This document shows, one piece after another, positions 18,612-27,470 of a stretch of 64,000 bases of DNA; the first letter of the stretch is position 1, and the number at the start of each line of letters is the position of its first letter. A program made the position numbers and the translations under genes. Where the stretch lies: assembly GCF_012272855.1 (NCBI RefSeq), contig NZ_JAAXCQ010000019.1, positions 40,497 through 104,496 on the forward strand, given 5' to 3'. This stretch comes from Arenibacter sp. 6A1 (GTDB taxonomy: Bacteria > Bacteroidota > Bacteroidia > Flavobacteriales > Flavobacteriaceae). The notes beneath the pieces are model-generated. The model did no database searches. It was not told the DNA's origin and saw only the letters and a list, made by a program, of their open reading frames with translations.

Positions 18612-21600
18612 CTTATTTATGCTTATTCCTTATTGTTTTTAACCTTGTTGATAACCTGTTAATAAGGTGATTATCAATATGTTGCAACAGTTAATTCCAC
18701 TGTGGTTAAATTCGGATGTTTTCCTATATATATAGGTATGCGATTAGATTTACTACCTTAAATAAGTTCGAAATTTCATTTCCTTTAAGCCCTTACAACC
18801 GCTCTTATCTTCTTTCTAGAGGAGGTATCCTATACAGTAAAAGGATAACTTTTCTGTGATACAATTATAGTTTTAAAGGTGTTTCCCAACCTATGGAATA
18901 GCCTGATAAACAGCCCTTGTTTTTAAACTTTTCCTTAGATTCAGTACAGGTTAATAGAAAGAAAATAAACCGATATTTAAGGTTTTTATTGCCTTAAAAC
19001 CTAGTATAAAATCACCTCTATTTAATGCGCTTTTACCATCGAAACATGCGTTATTTAAAGCTTTTTTCTATCTATTTACGGGATATATTTTAGGTGTTTT
19101 TAGATGGAATAAACCACAATAAACAGTCCGTTTTTTGGTTAAAAATTGGCGTTATTGTGGCGCTGGTTTGGGGCTGTTTAAAGATTGTAAATGTTATTTT
19201 TATATACCAATTTTTGCAAAATTTAGCCTGGAATAGACGGATGATTTAGGGCCGTTTTAAGGAGATAATAGGAGGAGGGAAGCTGTAAATTTTGACGGGT
19301 ATTGGCATTTATATTCAGTAATAATTTGGCTGTATGCCATTATTATTTTGTTTTAAAAACTAGATTTTAAGGGTAGTCTGGGTGGATTTAAAGGTATATT
19401 TTGCCATAAATAAAGAGTTGTATTTTTCCTTATAAAGCTTGGATGTGATGTATACTTTTAAAATTTAAGAAAGAATTTTGGACAGATATAGATGAATTTT
19501 TTATAAAAATATAATCTAATTATATTTAGTTTTTTATCAATTTTTAAACAATCTGTAGGTTCTATAGAGTGTGTTTCCAGCTTTTAAAAAGTTGTACAAA
19601 AGAAATTTTTTGGGCTATAAACGAGGCTTATTATTGAATAAATATAGAAACTATTGCTTGGTGATTCTACAAATAATTATGACATATTGACGGAAATTAT
19701 CCTTCTGTATTTCACTTTTGTGGTTGATTTTTACAATTATTTTAGGTCGATTTTGGCGGTAAATGGCCTTTAATAATCCTTTATTTATATCCTTTTTACC
19801 AGGATTAAGAACGCATTTTTTACTTAAATACAGCAAGTTTTTATACCTATAATTGGCGCTATTTATCCCTAAAAACATCCCCATTTCATAAAATTCTTGG
19901 TGCTTTTTGAGCCTTAAAAAATATTATTTTATGCTAATTTCATGGAAGAATAGCACTGTTTTTACTAAGAGTTTGCCGCCAAAAATGGCCGAATTAGGAA
20001 CATATATTGGACTAAAATTTATTGTAAAAAGCTTATTTTCGAAGCTTATATTGGCCTTTTTTTAGGTTGGATTGTGGCAATTCTGGGGGGAATTGTGGTG
20101 TTTTTTACAGGGATTTTAAGTTGTATACAATGGAATTAATAGGTGTAAATTTGGGCAAAAAATCGCCTTGTGGTTCCAATTTTGGTGCGTTGTTTTGAGG
20201 AAAACTAACTATTAATTTTAGTTCATTTTAAGGTATTTTGACCTTTAAATAAGTTGAAAATTTATGTTCATATAGCTGTTTTTTTATCCAAAAAACTGCT
20301 CGCATAACGAATTCTATTTTTCAATTTAAGCACTTTTTTAAAGCTATAAGATCTCAAAAATCTGGTCATTTTTAGTTCATATTTTAAGGAGATAAGTATG
20401 GTTTTTCGGAAAAATATTAGGTTTGAATAAGCTTTTTTTTAGGGTTGTATATATAAATTAAGAGAGTTCTAAAGCTTGGTTTTTATCCCAATTTTTGCGT
20501 TTTAAACAGTTTTTTCTTGGGCTGTTTTACGTAAAATGAACCTTAATTGTTAGTGTTTTTTAGGGTAGGTTGGGCGTAATATAAAGCTAAATTTTATGTT
20601 TGTACCGCTGTTTCTACATCGGAAATATTCTTTATTTTATTAAAATATCTGCTCAAATGAGCACTATTTTTAGGCTAAATATCCCCTGAAATAGGATCAT
20701 TTTCTGTCCTTATTTTGGTTGAATAAGGGAAGTTTTTTAAGTGAGGTTTAGGTCTAATTATGGCTTTTTATAACGGTTGTATTTATAAAATAAATGAATT
20801 TCAATGGTTATATTTTATTCAAATCTTTAAGTTTAATACTGTCTTTTCTTGGGCTGTTTTAAGTAAAATGTACCTTAATTGATAGTATATTTTAGGGTAG
20901 GTTGGGCGCAGAATAAAGGCAAATTTTATGTTTGTACCGCTGTTTCTACATCGGAAATATTCTTTGTTTTACTAAAAATTTTGCTTAAATAGGCACTATT
21001 TTTAGGCTCGATGAACCCTGAAATGGATGATTTTCTGTCTTTGTTTTCAATGAATAAATGAAGTTTTTTAGATGATATCTAGCTCTAATTATGGCTTTTT
21101 ATAACGGTTGTATTTATAAAATAAATGAATTTTAATGGTTTTGTTTTATCCAAATCTTAGCGTTTTATACAGTCTTTTCATGGGCTGTTTTAACTAAAAC
21201 GAACTTTAAATTCAAGTATATTTTGGATTGGTTTTGCCTTAAAAAGAGTTGGAAATTTATGTTCCTACAACTGTTTTTACAGTAGAATTCTTTTTTAATA
21301 TTTATCAAAATAAGGTCTCTTTTAGGGTTAAGTTACCTCTGGATTATAGTTGATTTTCGTTCTCATTTTTGATAAATACAAGAAATAATTTAGAAGAGGT
21401 TTGGGTCTAAACAAACAATTTTTCTAAGATTTTATTTATGAAATACGGATATTTTTGTTTTAGTTTTTGATCTAATTTGTACGAGTTAAAGGCCATTTAA
21501 AAGTTCTAATTTAATAAATGAGAGCTGTGATTACCTTCAAATTATGGCTTAAGTTAAACTTGAATTGAGGTATATATTAATGTTAAGACAACTAAATTCG

Positions 21601-22276
21601 TAGCTAATATTTTCCCCGTTCTTTATGTTTTTTTTAAAATGGGACTAAATTTAGGTTCGTAAATACTTAAATTAAGCCTAGGTTTATCCTTTTTTAAGGA
21701 ATAGGCATGGAGTGAAGGATCAATGCCTATTTTTTTACCGTACACAAAGTTCTTTGATGTCGACAATTGTAAAATGATCTAAATTTTTGGCCATAATTTT
21801 TTAAAAGAAATCAATACTGTCCTAAATAATATTTAGATGATATAGAATTATCCATTCTAGGGCTAAGCTGTATCTAGAAAATAAGGATGGGTGTTCTTAG
21901 GGTAGATTTGTTTGCATTAATTTTAGTAATAATTATTTCTTTTTATTGGGCTTGCCCTTACTTTTAAATGTAACTGAAATTAAATGAGAAAATGTCCTCA
22001 TTCCCAAAATTGTGCAGGTTTATGGAACCATTTTAGAATAGTTCCTAAGATTTTAATAGTAATAAGGGGTCAATTCATGAAATGTTTAACCTTGGAGTGA
22101 TGTTATATGAAGGAAAAAATAAGACGCCTTGCGAGATAGTTTTGCACAAAATAAGGATATAGGAAAAAAAAGATCAGCATTTAAAACCTGGAATTCCAAT
22201 TTTAGTAGCTTTATCATCTGATTGGTTAGAAGTAAAAATTTGGATATCATGAAACAGCTTATCTGTACATATATAT
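18612..22276. other. 3.7-kb AT-rich gene-free region
   Basis: No convincing gene is found on either strand; the longest open frame is 77 codons with chance-like composition. The plus strand is clearly richer in G than C and in T than A (for example 17 G and 4 C in 19141-19200). The left end holds TGTTGATAA (18646-18654), TGTTAATAA (18657-18665) and TTATCAATA (18671-18679), close to DnaA-box consensus. The right part holds a degenerate ~332-bp direct-repeat array. It may belong to the origin region, or be decayed DNA; nothing seen shows transcription. Confidence 0.55.
20170..21580 (+). repeat. Degenerate direct-repeat array, period about 332 bp
   Basis: An anchor GGGCTGTTTTA(A/C)GTAAAA occurs at 20519, 20851 and 21182 (spacing 332 and 331), with a weaker version at about 20191 (332 before the second) and a diverged one near 21545. 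A second anchor, TGGCTTTTTATAACGGTTGT, recurs at 20761 and 21092. A third, CCGCTGTTTCTACATCGG, recurs near 20606 and 20937. Units two and three are best conserved; outer units are heavily mutated. The period is not a multiple of three, arguing against a decayed repeat protein. Similar phrases appear back to ~19150. Confidence 0.75.
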
Positions 22277-22287
22277 AAGGAGTGGTT

Positions 22288-22728
22288 ATGGAAATAGATA
22301 TAAAAACGTTTAGTGATTTAAATACGGACGAACTGTATGACATCTTGCAATTGAGGTCCGAAGTTTTTGTGGTAGAACAAGATTGCGTATATCAGGACCT
22401 GGACGGGAAGGATAAAAAGGCCCTGCATATTATAGGGCGTAAAAATGATGTCATAGTCGCGTATACCCGTGTATTTAAGGCTGGGGATTATTTCGAAGAG
22501 GCCAGTATTGGTAGGGTAGTAGTTAAGAAGAACCAACGTTCTTATGGCTACGGGGAAGTAATTATGAAAGCCTCTATAAAAGCCATAGAAACTTATTTTG
22601 ACACCAAAACCATCAGAATTTCTGCCCAGCAATATTTGATGAAATTTTATAATTCCTTGGGCTTTCAAGTTTTTGGAGAAGGCTATTTGGAAGACGGAAT
22701 TCCGCATATAGGAATGAAAAAAAAATAG
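22288..22728 (+). CDS. GNAT family N-acetyltransferase, ElaA-like
   Basis: The 146-residue product resembles ElaA-type GNAT acetyltransferases: the opening LNTDELYDILQLRSEVFVVEQ near residues 9-30, YQDLDGKDKKALHI, the acetyl-CoA-binding stretch IGRVVVKKNQRSYGYGEVIM near 73-92, and the FYNSLGFQVFGEGYLEDGIPHIGM end. Its substrate is unknown. I chose the ATG at 22288 because AAGGAG lies 5 bp before it; the in-frame GTG at 22282 overlaps that ribosome-binding site. It is isolated: the 3.7-kb gap lies upstream and a convergent gene lies downstream. Confidence 0.88.
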   Translation: MEIDIKTFSDLNTDELYDILQLRSEVFVVEQDCVYQDLDGKDKKALHIIGRKNDVIVAYTRVFKAGDYFEEASIGRVVVKKNQRSYGYGEVIMKASIKAIETYFDTKTIRISAQQYLMKFYNSLGFQVFGEGYLEDGIPHIGMKKK

Positions 22729-22763
22729 CCCTTATTTACTCGACAGGGAATAATTAAAGGGCT
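22716..22763 (-). terminator. Terminator of the minus-strand nuclease-like gene
   Basis: TTAGCCCTTTA and TAAGGGCTA pair on the minus strand and are followed by a run of nine T. It overlaps the 3' end of the convergent GNAT gene. Confidence 0.55.
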
Positions 22764-22843
22764 AATACTAAATCTTATTGTTGTATGGCCCAAAAAAAAT
22801 ACTTGGGCAAAATGTGTACAATTAGGGGAAATGCGGGAATCTA

Positions 22844-23218
22844 CTAAATTTTAATAGGCGTTTTATCGCTTAAATTAATATCCTCGAGCATATTATCGGT
22901 AAACTTGTAATGGCCTTTGGTCGTAATAATTTTAAAATGATTAGATTTCATACGGCTCAACGTATCTAAAAACAACCATTTAGATTTTAGAAGAAGTGGT
23001 CGGCTGGATTTTAAGCTAATCTCAAAATAATACTTTTTACCATTTTTAGTGGCCACAATGTCCGGCGTGATTTTAGTGTCACTGCCCTTTTTTAAATAAG
23101 ATTTAGGGATGTCATATCCTTCTAAATCTGCTTTGATCTTCTCAAAACCGTGTGCTTCTAAATGCGTTATCGATTTTTTTAAGAATGCCGCGTTTTCTTC
23201 TCTTTCTACTTGTACCAT
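22844..23218 (-). CDS. Small conserved-looking protein, possible PD-(D/E)XK nuclease-like fold
   Basis: I do not recognise this 124-residue protein with certainty. It opens with a charged helix (ENAAFLKKSITHLEAHGFEKIKADLEGY). It then has PDIVATKNGKKYYFEISLKS near residues 72-91, which resembles the PD ... E-x-S-x-K core of restriction-endonuclease-like folds: an acidic residue, a strand, then Glu and Lys. No signal peptide or membrane segment is present. It stands alone, convergent with the GNAT gene. The nuclease-like reading is an inference; it could be a non-catalytic relative. Confidence 0.6.
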   Translation of the reverse strand: MVQVEREENAAFLKKSITHLEAHGFEKIKADLEGYDIPKSYLKKGSDTKITPDIVATKNGKKYYFEISLKSSRPLLLKSKWLFLDTLSRMKSNHFKIITTKGHYKFTDNMLEDINLSDKTPIKI

Positions 23219-23676
23219 TGATTGTTTTTTAGTGAACTTCTAATTTAATTAAATTTACGTCCAATTCCTAATTTAACAGATTCATTAACAACACTTTAGT
23301 ATCTGGTTTTATTTAATGCAAAAAAGCAGTTTCTCGGATGCCTTGCCATTAGCCTCCCATAAAAGAATGTGGCTAAGGACCTTAGGATATTAGCAGTATT
23401 TATCTTGTGCTTTTACCTATAGTGATCCCATGGTCTTAGGCTAATTAGGGCTGATTTTAGGTAGGTAGTAAATAGGTACTATTTTTTATTGAGCTCTTCC
23501 TAAATATATGAGAACCTAAGGATGCCATTTCTAAAAATACAGAAAGCAGGGAAAAAGGATATTTAAAGGATAATTTGAAGCAATTAATGTCTCTTTTGCA
23601 ACCCATTATCATTTAATTTCCTATTTTTCAGAAAAGGAAATCGTTTTAAAAAATAATACACTTTAAAATAAGGAAA
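23219..23676. other. Intergenic region, 458 bp
   Basis: AT-rich spacer between two divergent genes. No RNA gene, repeat or clear consensus promoter was seen. Confidence 0.5.
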
Positions 23677-24873
23677 ATGAATAAAAAACAAATTTACATT
23701 GGGGTACTAGGGCTTTTTTTAAGCTTTTTTATGTCCTGTAAAACTGAAATTAATAAAGAAGACGATACCTTGGACAAGCTGATTGGGGAAGTAAAAGAAA
23801 ACTTTGCCCCGGATAAAAGGGTGGCATTATTTGACATTTCTTTTTCAGAAAATAAGGACGGAATTATTCTTAAAGGAGAATCTGATATGGTAGCCGCCGT
23901 GGATGCCCTTAAACAAAAATTAGACGCCCATAAAATAACCTATATAGACAGTGTACAGCATTTACCTGCTAGTTCCTTAGCAGAAAAGCAAGGACTTATA
24001 ACCATTTCGGTGGCTAATTTAAGGGGAAAACCGGCACATTCCTCGGAATTGGTTACTCAGGCCACTTTGGGAACGCCCGTAAAAATATTAAAAAATGAAG
24101 GCGATTGGTTACTGATTCAGACCCCAGATAATTATCTGTCCTGGGTAGATAGAGGGGGAGTTAAAGGGGTATTGCCAGCTGAATTTTCAAAATGGAAAGC
24201 GGCCGAAAAAATTATTTTCCTGTCCACCATCGGTCATGCCTATACCGAAGCAGATGAAAGTTCGCAGGTGGTTTCCGATATGGTTGCCGGGGGGATATTA
24301 GAATATTTAGGGGAAGAAAAGGGATTCTTTAAAGTACAATTTCCCGATGGGAGACAGGCTTTTGTAAACAAAAAAGAAGCCATGGAGTACGATACCTGGT
24401 TAGAACGCTTAGATCCAAGTCAGGAATCCTTGGTCAATACTGCTAAAACCTTAATGGGGGTACCGTACCTATGGGGAGGAACATCGACCAAAGGGGTCGA
24501 TTGTAGTGGCTTTACCAAGAGTATTTATTTTTTAAATGGGATTGTTTTACCAAGGGATGCCTCCCAACAAATACATACGGGGAAACAAGTAGATGCTAAA
24601 AAGGATTTTGACAAATTAGTACCTGGAGATTTATTGTTTTTTGGAAAACCGGCTACCGATACTACCAAAGAACGCGTCATTCACGTAGGAATGTGGATTG
24701 GAAACAATGAATTTATCCACTCTGCCGGGAGGGTACATATTAGTAGTATGGACAAGGATGCGCCTAATTACGACGCCTATAATTACAACCGTTACTTACG
24801 ATCTAACAGATACCTAAATGAAGCTAAGGACGGCTTAATAGAATTAGTAAAAACTCCGGTCTTTAAAGATTAA
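23677..24873 (+). CDS. SH3 and NlpC/P60 (C40) peptidoglycan hydrolase lipoprotein
   Basis: The 398-residue protein begins with a lipoprotein signal (FLSFFMSC, Cys21). It continues with two SH3-like segments (residues ~105-160, ISVANLRGKPAHSSELV, and ~180-235) and a C-terminal NlpC/P60 domain from about 250. The latter has YLWGGTSTKGVDCSGFTKS containing the catalytic Cys, PGDLLFFG, and the catalytic-His segment VIHVGMWIG. Such enzymes cleave the D-Glu to diamino-acid bond in stem peptides. It would act in the periplasm anchored to a membrane. Single gene with its own terminator. Confidence 0.9.
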   Translation: MNKKQIYIGVLGLFLSFFMSCKTEINKEDDTLDKLIGEVKENFAPDKRVALFDISFSENKDGIILKGESDMVAAVDALKQKLDAHKITYIDSVQHLPASSLAEKQGLITISVANLRGKPAHSSELVTQATLGTPVKILKNEGDWLLIQTPDNYLSWVDRGGVKGVLPAEFSKWKAAEKIIFLSTIGHAYTEADESSQVVSDMVAGGILEYLGEEKGFFKVQFPDGRQAFVNKKEAMEYDTWLERLDPSQESLVNTAKTLMGVPYLWGGTSTKGVDCSGFTKSIYFLNGIVLPRDASQQIHTGKQVDAKKDFDKLVPGDLLFFGKPATDTTKERVIHVGMWIGNNEFIHSAGRVHISSMDKDAPNYDAYNYNRYLRSNRYLNEAKDGLIELVKTPVFKD

Positions 24874-24884
24874 AAGAAAGTAGT

Positions 24885-24933
24885 AAATCCATTCTCCCTT
24901 CAAAATTGATTTGAAACGGAGAATGGATTTTTT
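24885..24933. terminator. Terminator between convergent NlpC/P60 and Gfo/Idh genes
   Basis: AATCCATTCTCC pairs perfectly with GGAGAATGGATT around a 20-nt loop. T-runs on the plus strand and A/T flank on the other side suggest use from both directions. Confidence 0.7.
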
Positions 24934-24986
24934 AGATACTATACCCTTATTGTAGCCTTACAAGGGCGGCTAGGGTAGTGCGGTCC

Positions 24987-26048
24987 TTATAAAAATACTG
25001 TTTTACCGGTTTTGACGGATTCATCGGCAGCCAAAACAATTTTTAAACTATTGACGGCATCCTGCAAATGTGCCGACACGTCTATATCTTCCCGAATTGC
25101 CTTTAACAAATACTCTTGTTCTAGCAGGCAGAGTCCATCATGATCGGGTTCATCTGCCGTAGGAACGACTTCATCTTTTTTTATAAATTCTCCCTGTTCA
25201 TTTAATTCACTGTGATGTAATTTAAGGCTATTGGTTTTGGTATGCCCTTCAATATCTTGCGAGGCACCTTTGGCTTGGTCAACTATAGAAACCGAACCTT
25301 TAGGACCAATGACATCCTTAATAAACACGGCCGTTTCACTCATCATAGGTCCCCAACCGGCTTCGTACCAGCCTACAGAACCATCTTTAAATCGCACTTG
25401 TAACTGTCCATAGTTATACATAGATGAGTCTATCTCCTCACTGAGATTAACACCTATAGCACTTACACTAATAGGGTAAGATTGGGTCATTAGACACATA
25501 ATATCTACATAATGCACCCCACAGTCAACGATAGGCGACATAGAATGCATCAATTGTTTGTGGGTATACCATTTATCGCCAGAACTTTGTTGGTTAAGGT
25601 TCATACGCATCACCAAGGGTTTCCCCAATCCACGCGCCATTTCAACAAATTTTGTCCATGATGGATGTACCCTTAGGATATATCCTACCACCATTTTCAG
25701 GTTTTTTTCTATGGCCAAGGCCACCAATTCCTGGGCTTCCTCTACGGTCAGGGCCAAGGGTTTCTCTACAAAAACATGGGCTCCTGCTTCCAAACTTTTT
25801 CGAACATATTGGGCATGGGTATCCGGATAGGTATTTATCGATACCACATCGGGTTTAGTAGTTTCCAAGGCCGTGCTAAAATCGGCGAAGGTAGCTAATC
25901 CGCCCAATTCTTTGGAGAGTCTTTCCCTGCTTTCCGGTTTTCGGCTCACCAAACCAACAATATCAAAATCTGGCAGTTGGTGATAGGCCCTGGCATGGGA
26001 AACACCCATGTTTCCGCAACCTACTACCAATGTTTTTAAAGTTTTCAT
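24987..26048 (-). CDS. Gfo/Idh/MocA family oxidoreductase
   Basis: The 353-residue protein has the N-terminal Rossmann motif GCGNMGVSHARAYHQ (residues ~10-24), the catalytic-Lys segment HVFVEKPLALT near 92-102, and the C-terminal alpha/beta substrate domain of the family. These enzymes use NAD(P) to oxidise or reduce sugars, inositol or related polyols; the substrate is not evident. The gene is cytosolic and stands between convergent and divergent neighbours without an operon partner. The DUF5009 gene upstream is divergent. Confidence 0.88.
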   Translation of the reverse strand: MKTLKTLVVGCGNMGVSHARAYHQLPDFDIVGLVSRKPESRERLSKELGGLATFADFSTALETTKPDVVSINTYPDTHAQYVRKSLEAGAHVFVEKPLALTVEEAQELVALAIEKNLKMVVGYILRVHPSWTKFVEMARGLGKPLVMRMNLNQQSSGDKWYTHKQLMHSMSPIVDCGVHYVDIMCLMTQSYPISVSAIGVNLSEEIDSSMYNYGQLQVRFKDGSVGWYEAGWGPMMSETAVFIKDVIGPKGSVSIVDQAKGASQDIEGHTKTNSLKLHHSELNEQGEFIKKDEVVPTADEPDHDGLCLLEQEYLLKAIREDIDVSAHLQDAVNSLKIVLAADESVKTGKTVFL

Positions 26049-26312
26049 GCGTTTTCTTTTAAATATTCAACGGATTCCACCTGCAAATTAAGAAAAGAAA
26101 CCAAATTTAAAGAACCCTTTTTGGCACAATGGGCAATATGTGAAAAATTTGGGACTACCATTCTTTCTTTCATCGTTTCTCTTTATAAAAAAGTAGTAAA
26201 TTACGACTAGTTTTTCCGTTTGTACTCAGATAGTTCCGGACAAATCACCAACCAAATAATAGGGTATAGGCGCCCTTACTTTATATAAAACCAATGCATC
26301 AATTTTTCTAAA

Positions 26313-27428
26313 ATGACCAAAACTACCCAAACTACCACTGCGCTTTCCAAAAGATTATTATCCTTGGATGTATTTCGCGGGCTTATCATGTTTTTATTAA
26401 TTGCCGAAGCAGCAGGCTTTCACCATAGTATAGGAAACCTTGCCAAGGAGTTTAATTTTATACAACCCTTTGCCAAACAATTGCAACATCATTCATGGAA
26501 TGGGCTGCGTTTTTGGGACTTGATACAACCTTATTTTATGTTTATAGTAGGGGTGGCCATGCCTTTTTCCTTGCGAAAAAGAATGGCTAGAGACAGTAAA
26601 CAACAAGTAAGGGCCCATATTGTAAAAAGGTGCCTATTGCTTTTTGGCTTTGGCGTATTATTACACTGTGTCTATAGCCATGCGCTAGTTTGGGAATTAT
26701 GGAACGTATTGGTGCAATTGGCTTTTACCATTACCATTGCTTTTATAATTATGGATAAATCGGCGGCTTGGCAAATCTATTTTTGTGTCGGAATACTGTT
26801 GCTTACCGAAATATTATACCGCACCTATAACCCACAAGATCCTTTTGTTCAAGGGGAGAATTTTGGATCGTATATGGATATGATATTGATGGGAAAAATT
26901 AATGGAGGTGGATGGGTCACCATCAATTTTCTCCCTACGGCGGTACATACGATTATGGGGGTACTATGTGGTCAATTATTACTTTCCAACAGTACTTCTT
27001 CAAAAAATATAAAGCTTTTGTTGGTGTGGGGAGCTATTTTATTGGTATTGGGCTACGGTATGGATATAGTAGGTGTTACCCCCATAATTAAGCGTATTGC
27101 CACTACTTCTTTTACCTTGGCTTCAGGAGGATGGGCCTTGCTGACCTTGGCCTTGTTTTATTGGTGGATAGAGGTGAAGAACAATAAAAACGAATGGCTC
27201 TCCATATTTTCTGTGGTGGGAACCAACGCTATTTTTATTTATTTGTTTGCAGAAACGGTAGGAGTACAGTGGTTTAGAAAATTCGGACTTATTTTTACCC
27301 AAGGTATCTTATCGCCAATGGGGGTGGGCGAAGTGATCATTATGGTGATCAATTCCCTTTTTGTATTATTTATTTTCTGGTACCTGACCTATTTTCTGAA
27401 CAAGAAGAAAATATACTTTAAGATATAA
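26313..27428 (+). CDS. DUF5009 / heparan-alpha-glucosaminide acetyltransferase-like membrane protein
   Basis: The 371-residue protein shows the family start RLLSLDVFRGLIMFLLI (residues ~13-29), the conserved HHSWNGLRFWDLIQPYFMF segment near 60-80, and about ten membrane-spanning segments. HGSNAT-like proteins transfer acetyl groups from cytoplasmic acetyl-CoA to sugar amines across a membrane. Bacterial members are mostly uncharacterised, so transfer of an acyl group to an envelope glycan is only a suggestion. It is convergent with the S41 protease, with 42 bp between stops. Confidence 0.82.
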   Translation: MTKTTQTTTALSKRLLSLDVFRGLIMFLLIAEAAGFHHSIGNLAKEFNFIQPFAKQLQHHSWNGLRFWDLIQPYFMFIVGVAMPFSLRKRMARDSKQQVRAHIVKRCLLLFGFGVLLHCVYSHALVWELWNVLVQLAFTITIAFIIMDKSAAWQIYFCVGILLLTEILYRTYNPQDPFVQGENFGSYMDMILMGKINGGGWVTINFLPTAVHTIMGVLCGQLLLSNSTSSKNIKLLLVWGAILLVLGYGMDIVGVTPIIKRIATTSFTLASGGWALLTLALFYWWIEVKNNKNEWLSIFSVVGTNAIFIYLFAETVGVQWFRKFGLIFTQGILSPMGVGEVIIMVINSLFVLFIFWYLTYFLNKKKIYFKI

Positions 27429-27470
27429 GCGCTGCTTTAAGAGACATCACAGATTGATATCCCTTCTTAA

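Noticed and set aside
19651..19884. 77-codon minus-strand frame inside the AT-rich gap
   Set aside because: Composition is Lys/Asn/Ile-rich as expected of random AT-rich DNA; no ribosome-binding site or motif.
20170..21580. Possible CRISPR array
   Set aside because: The period is ~332 bp with no short conserved repeat/variable spacer pattern, and no cas gene is present.
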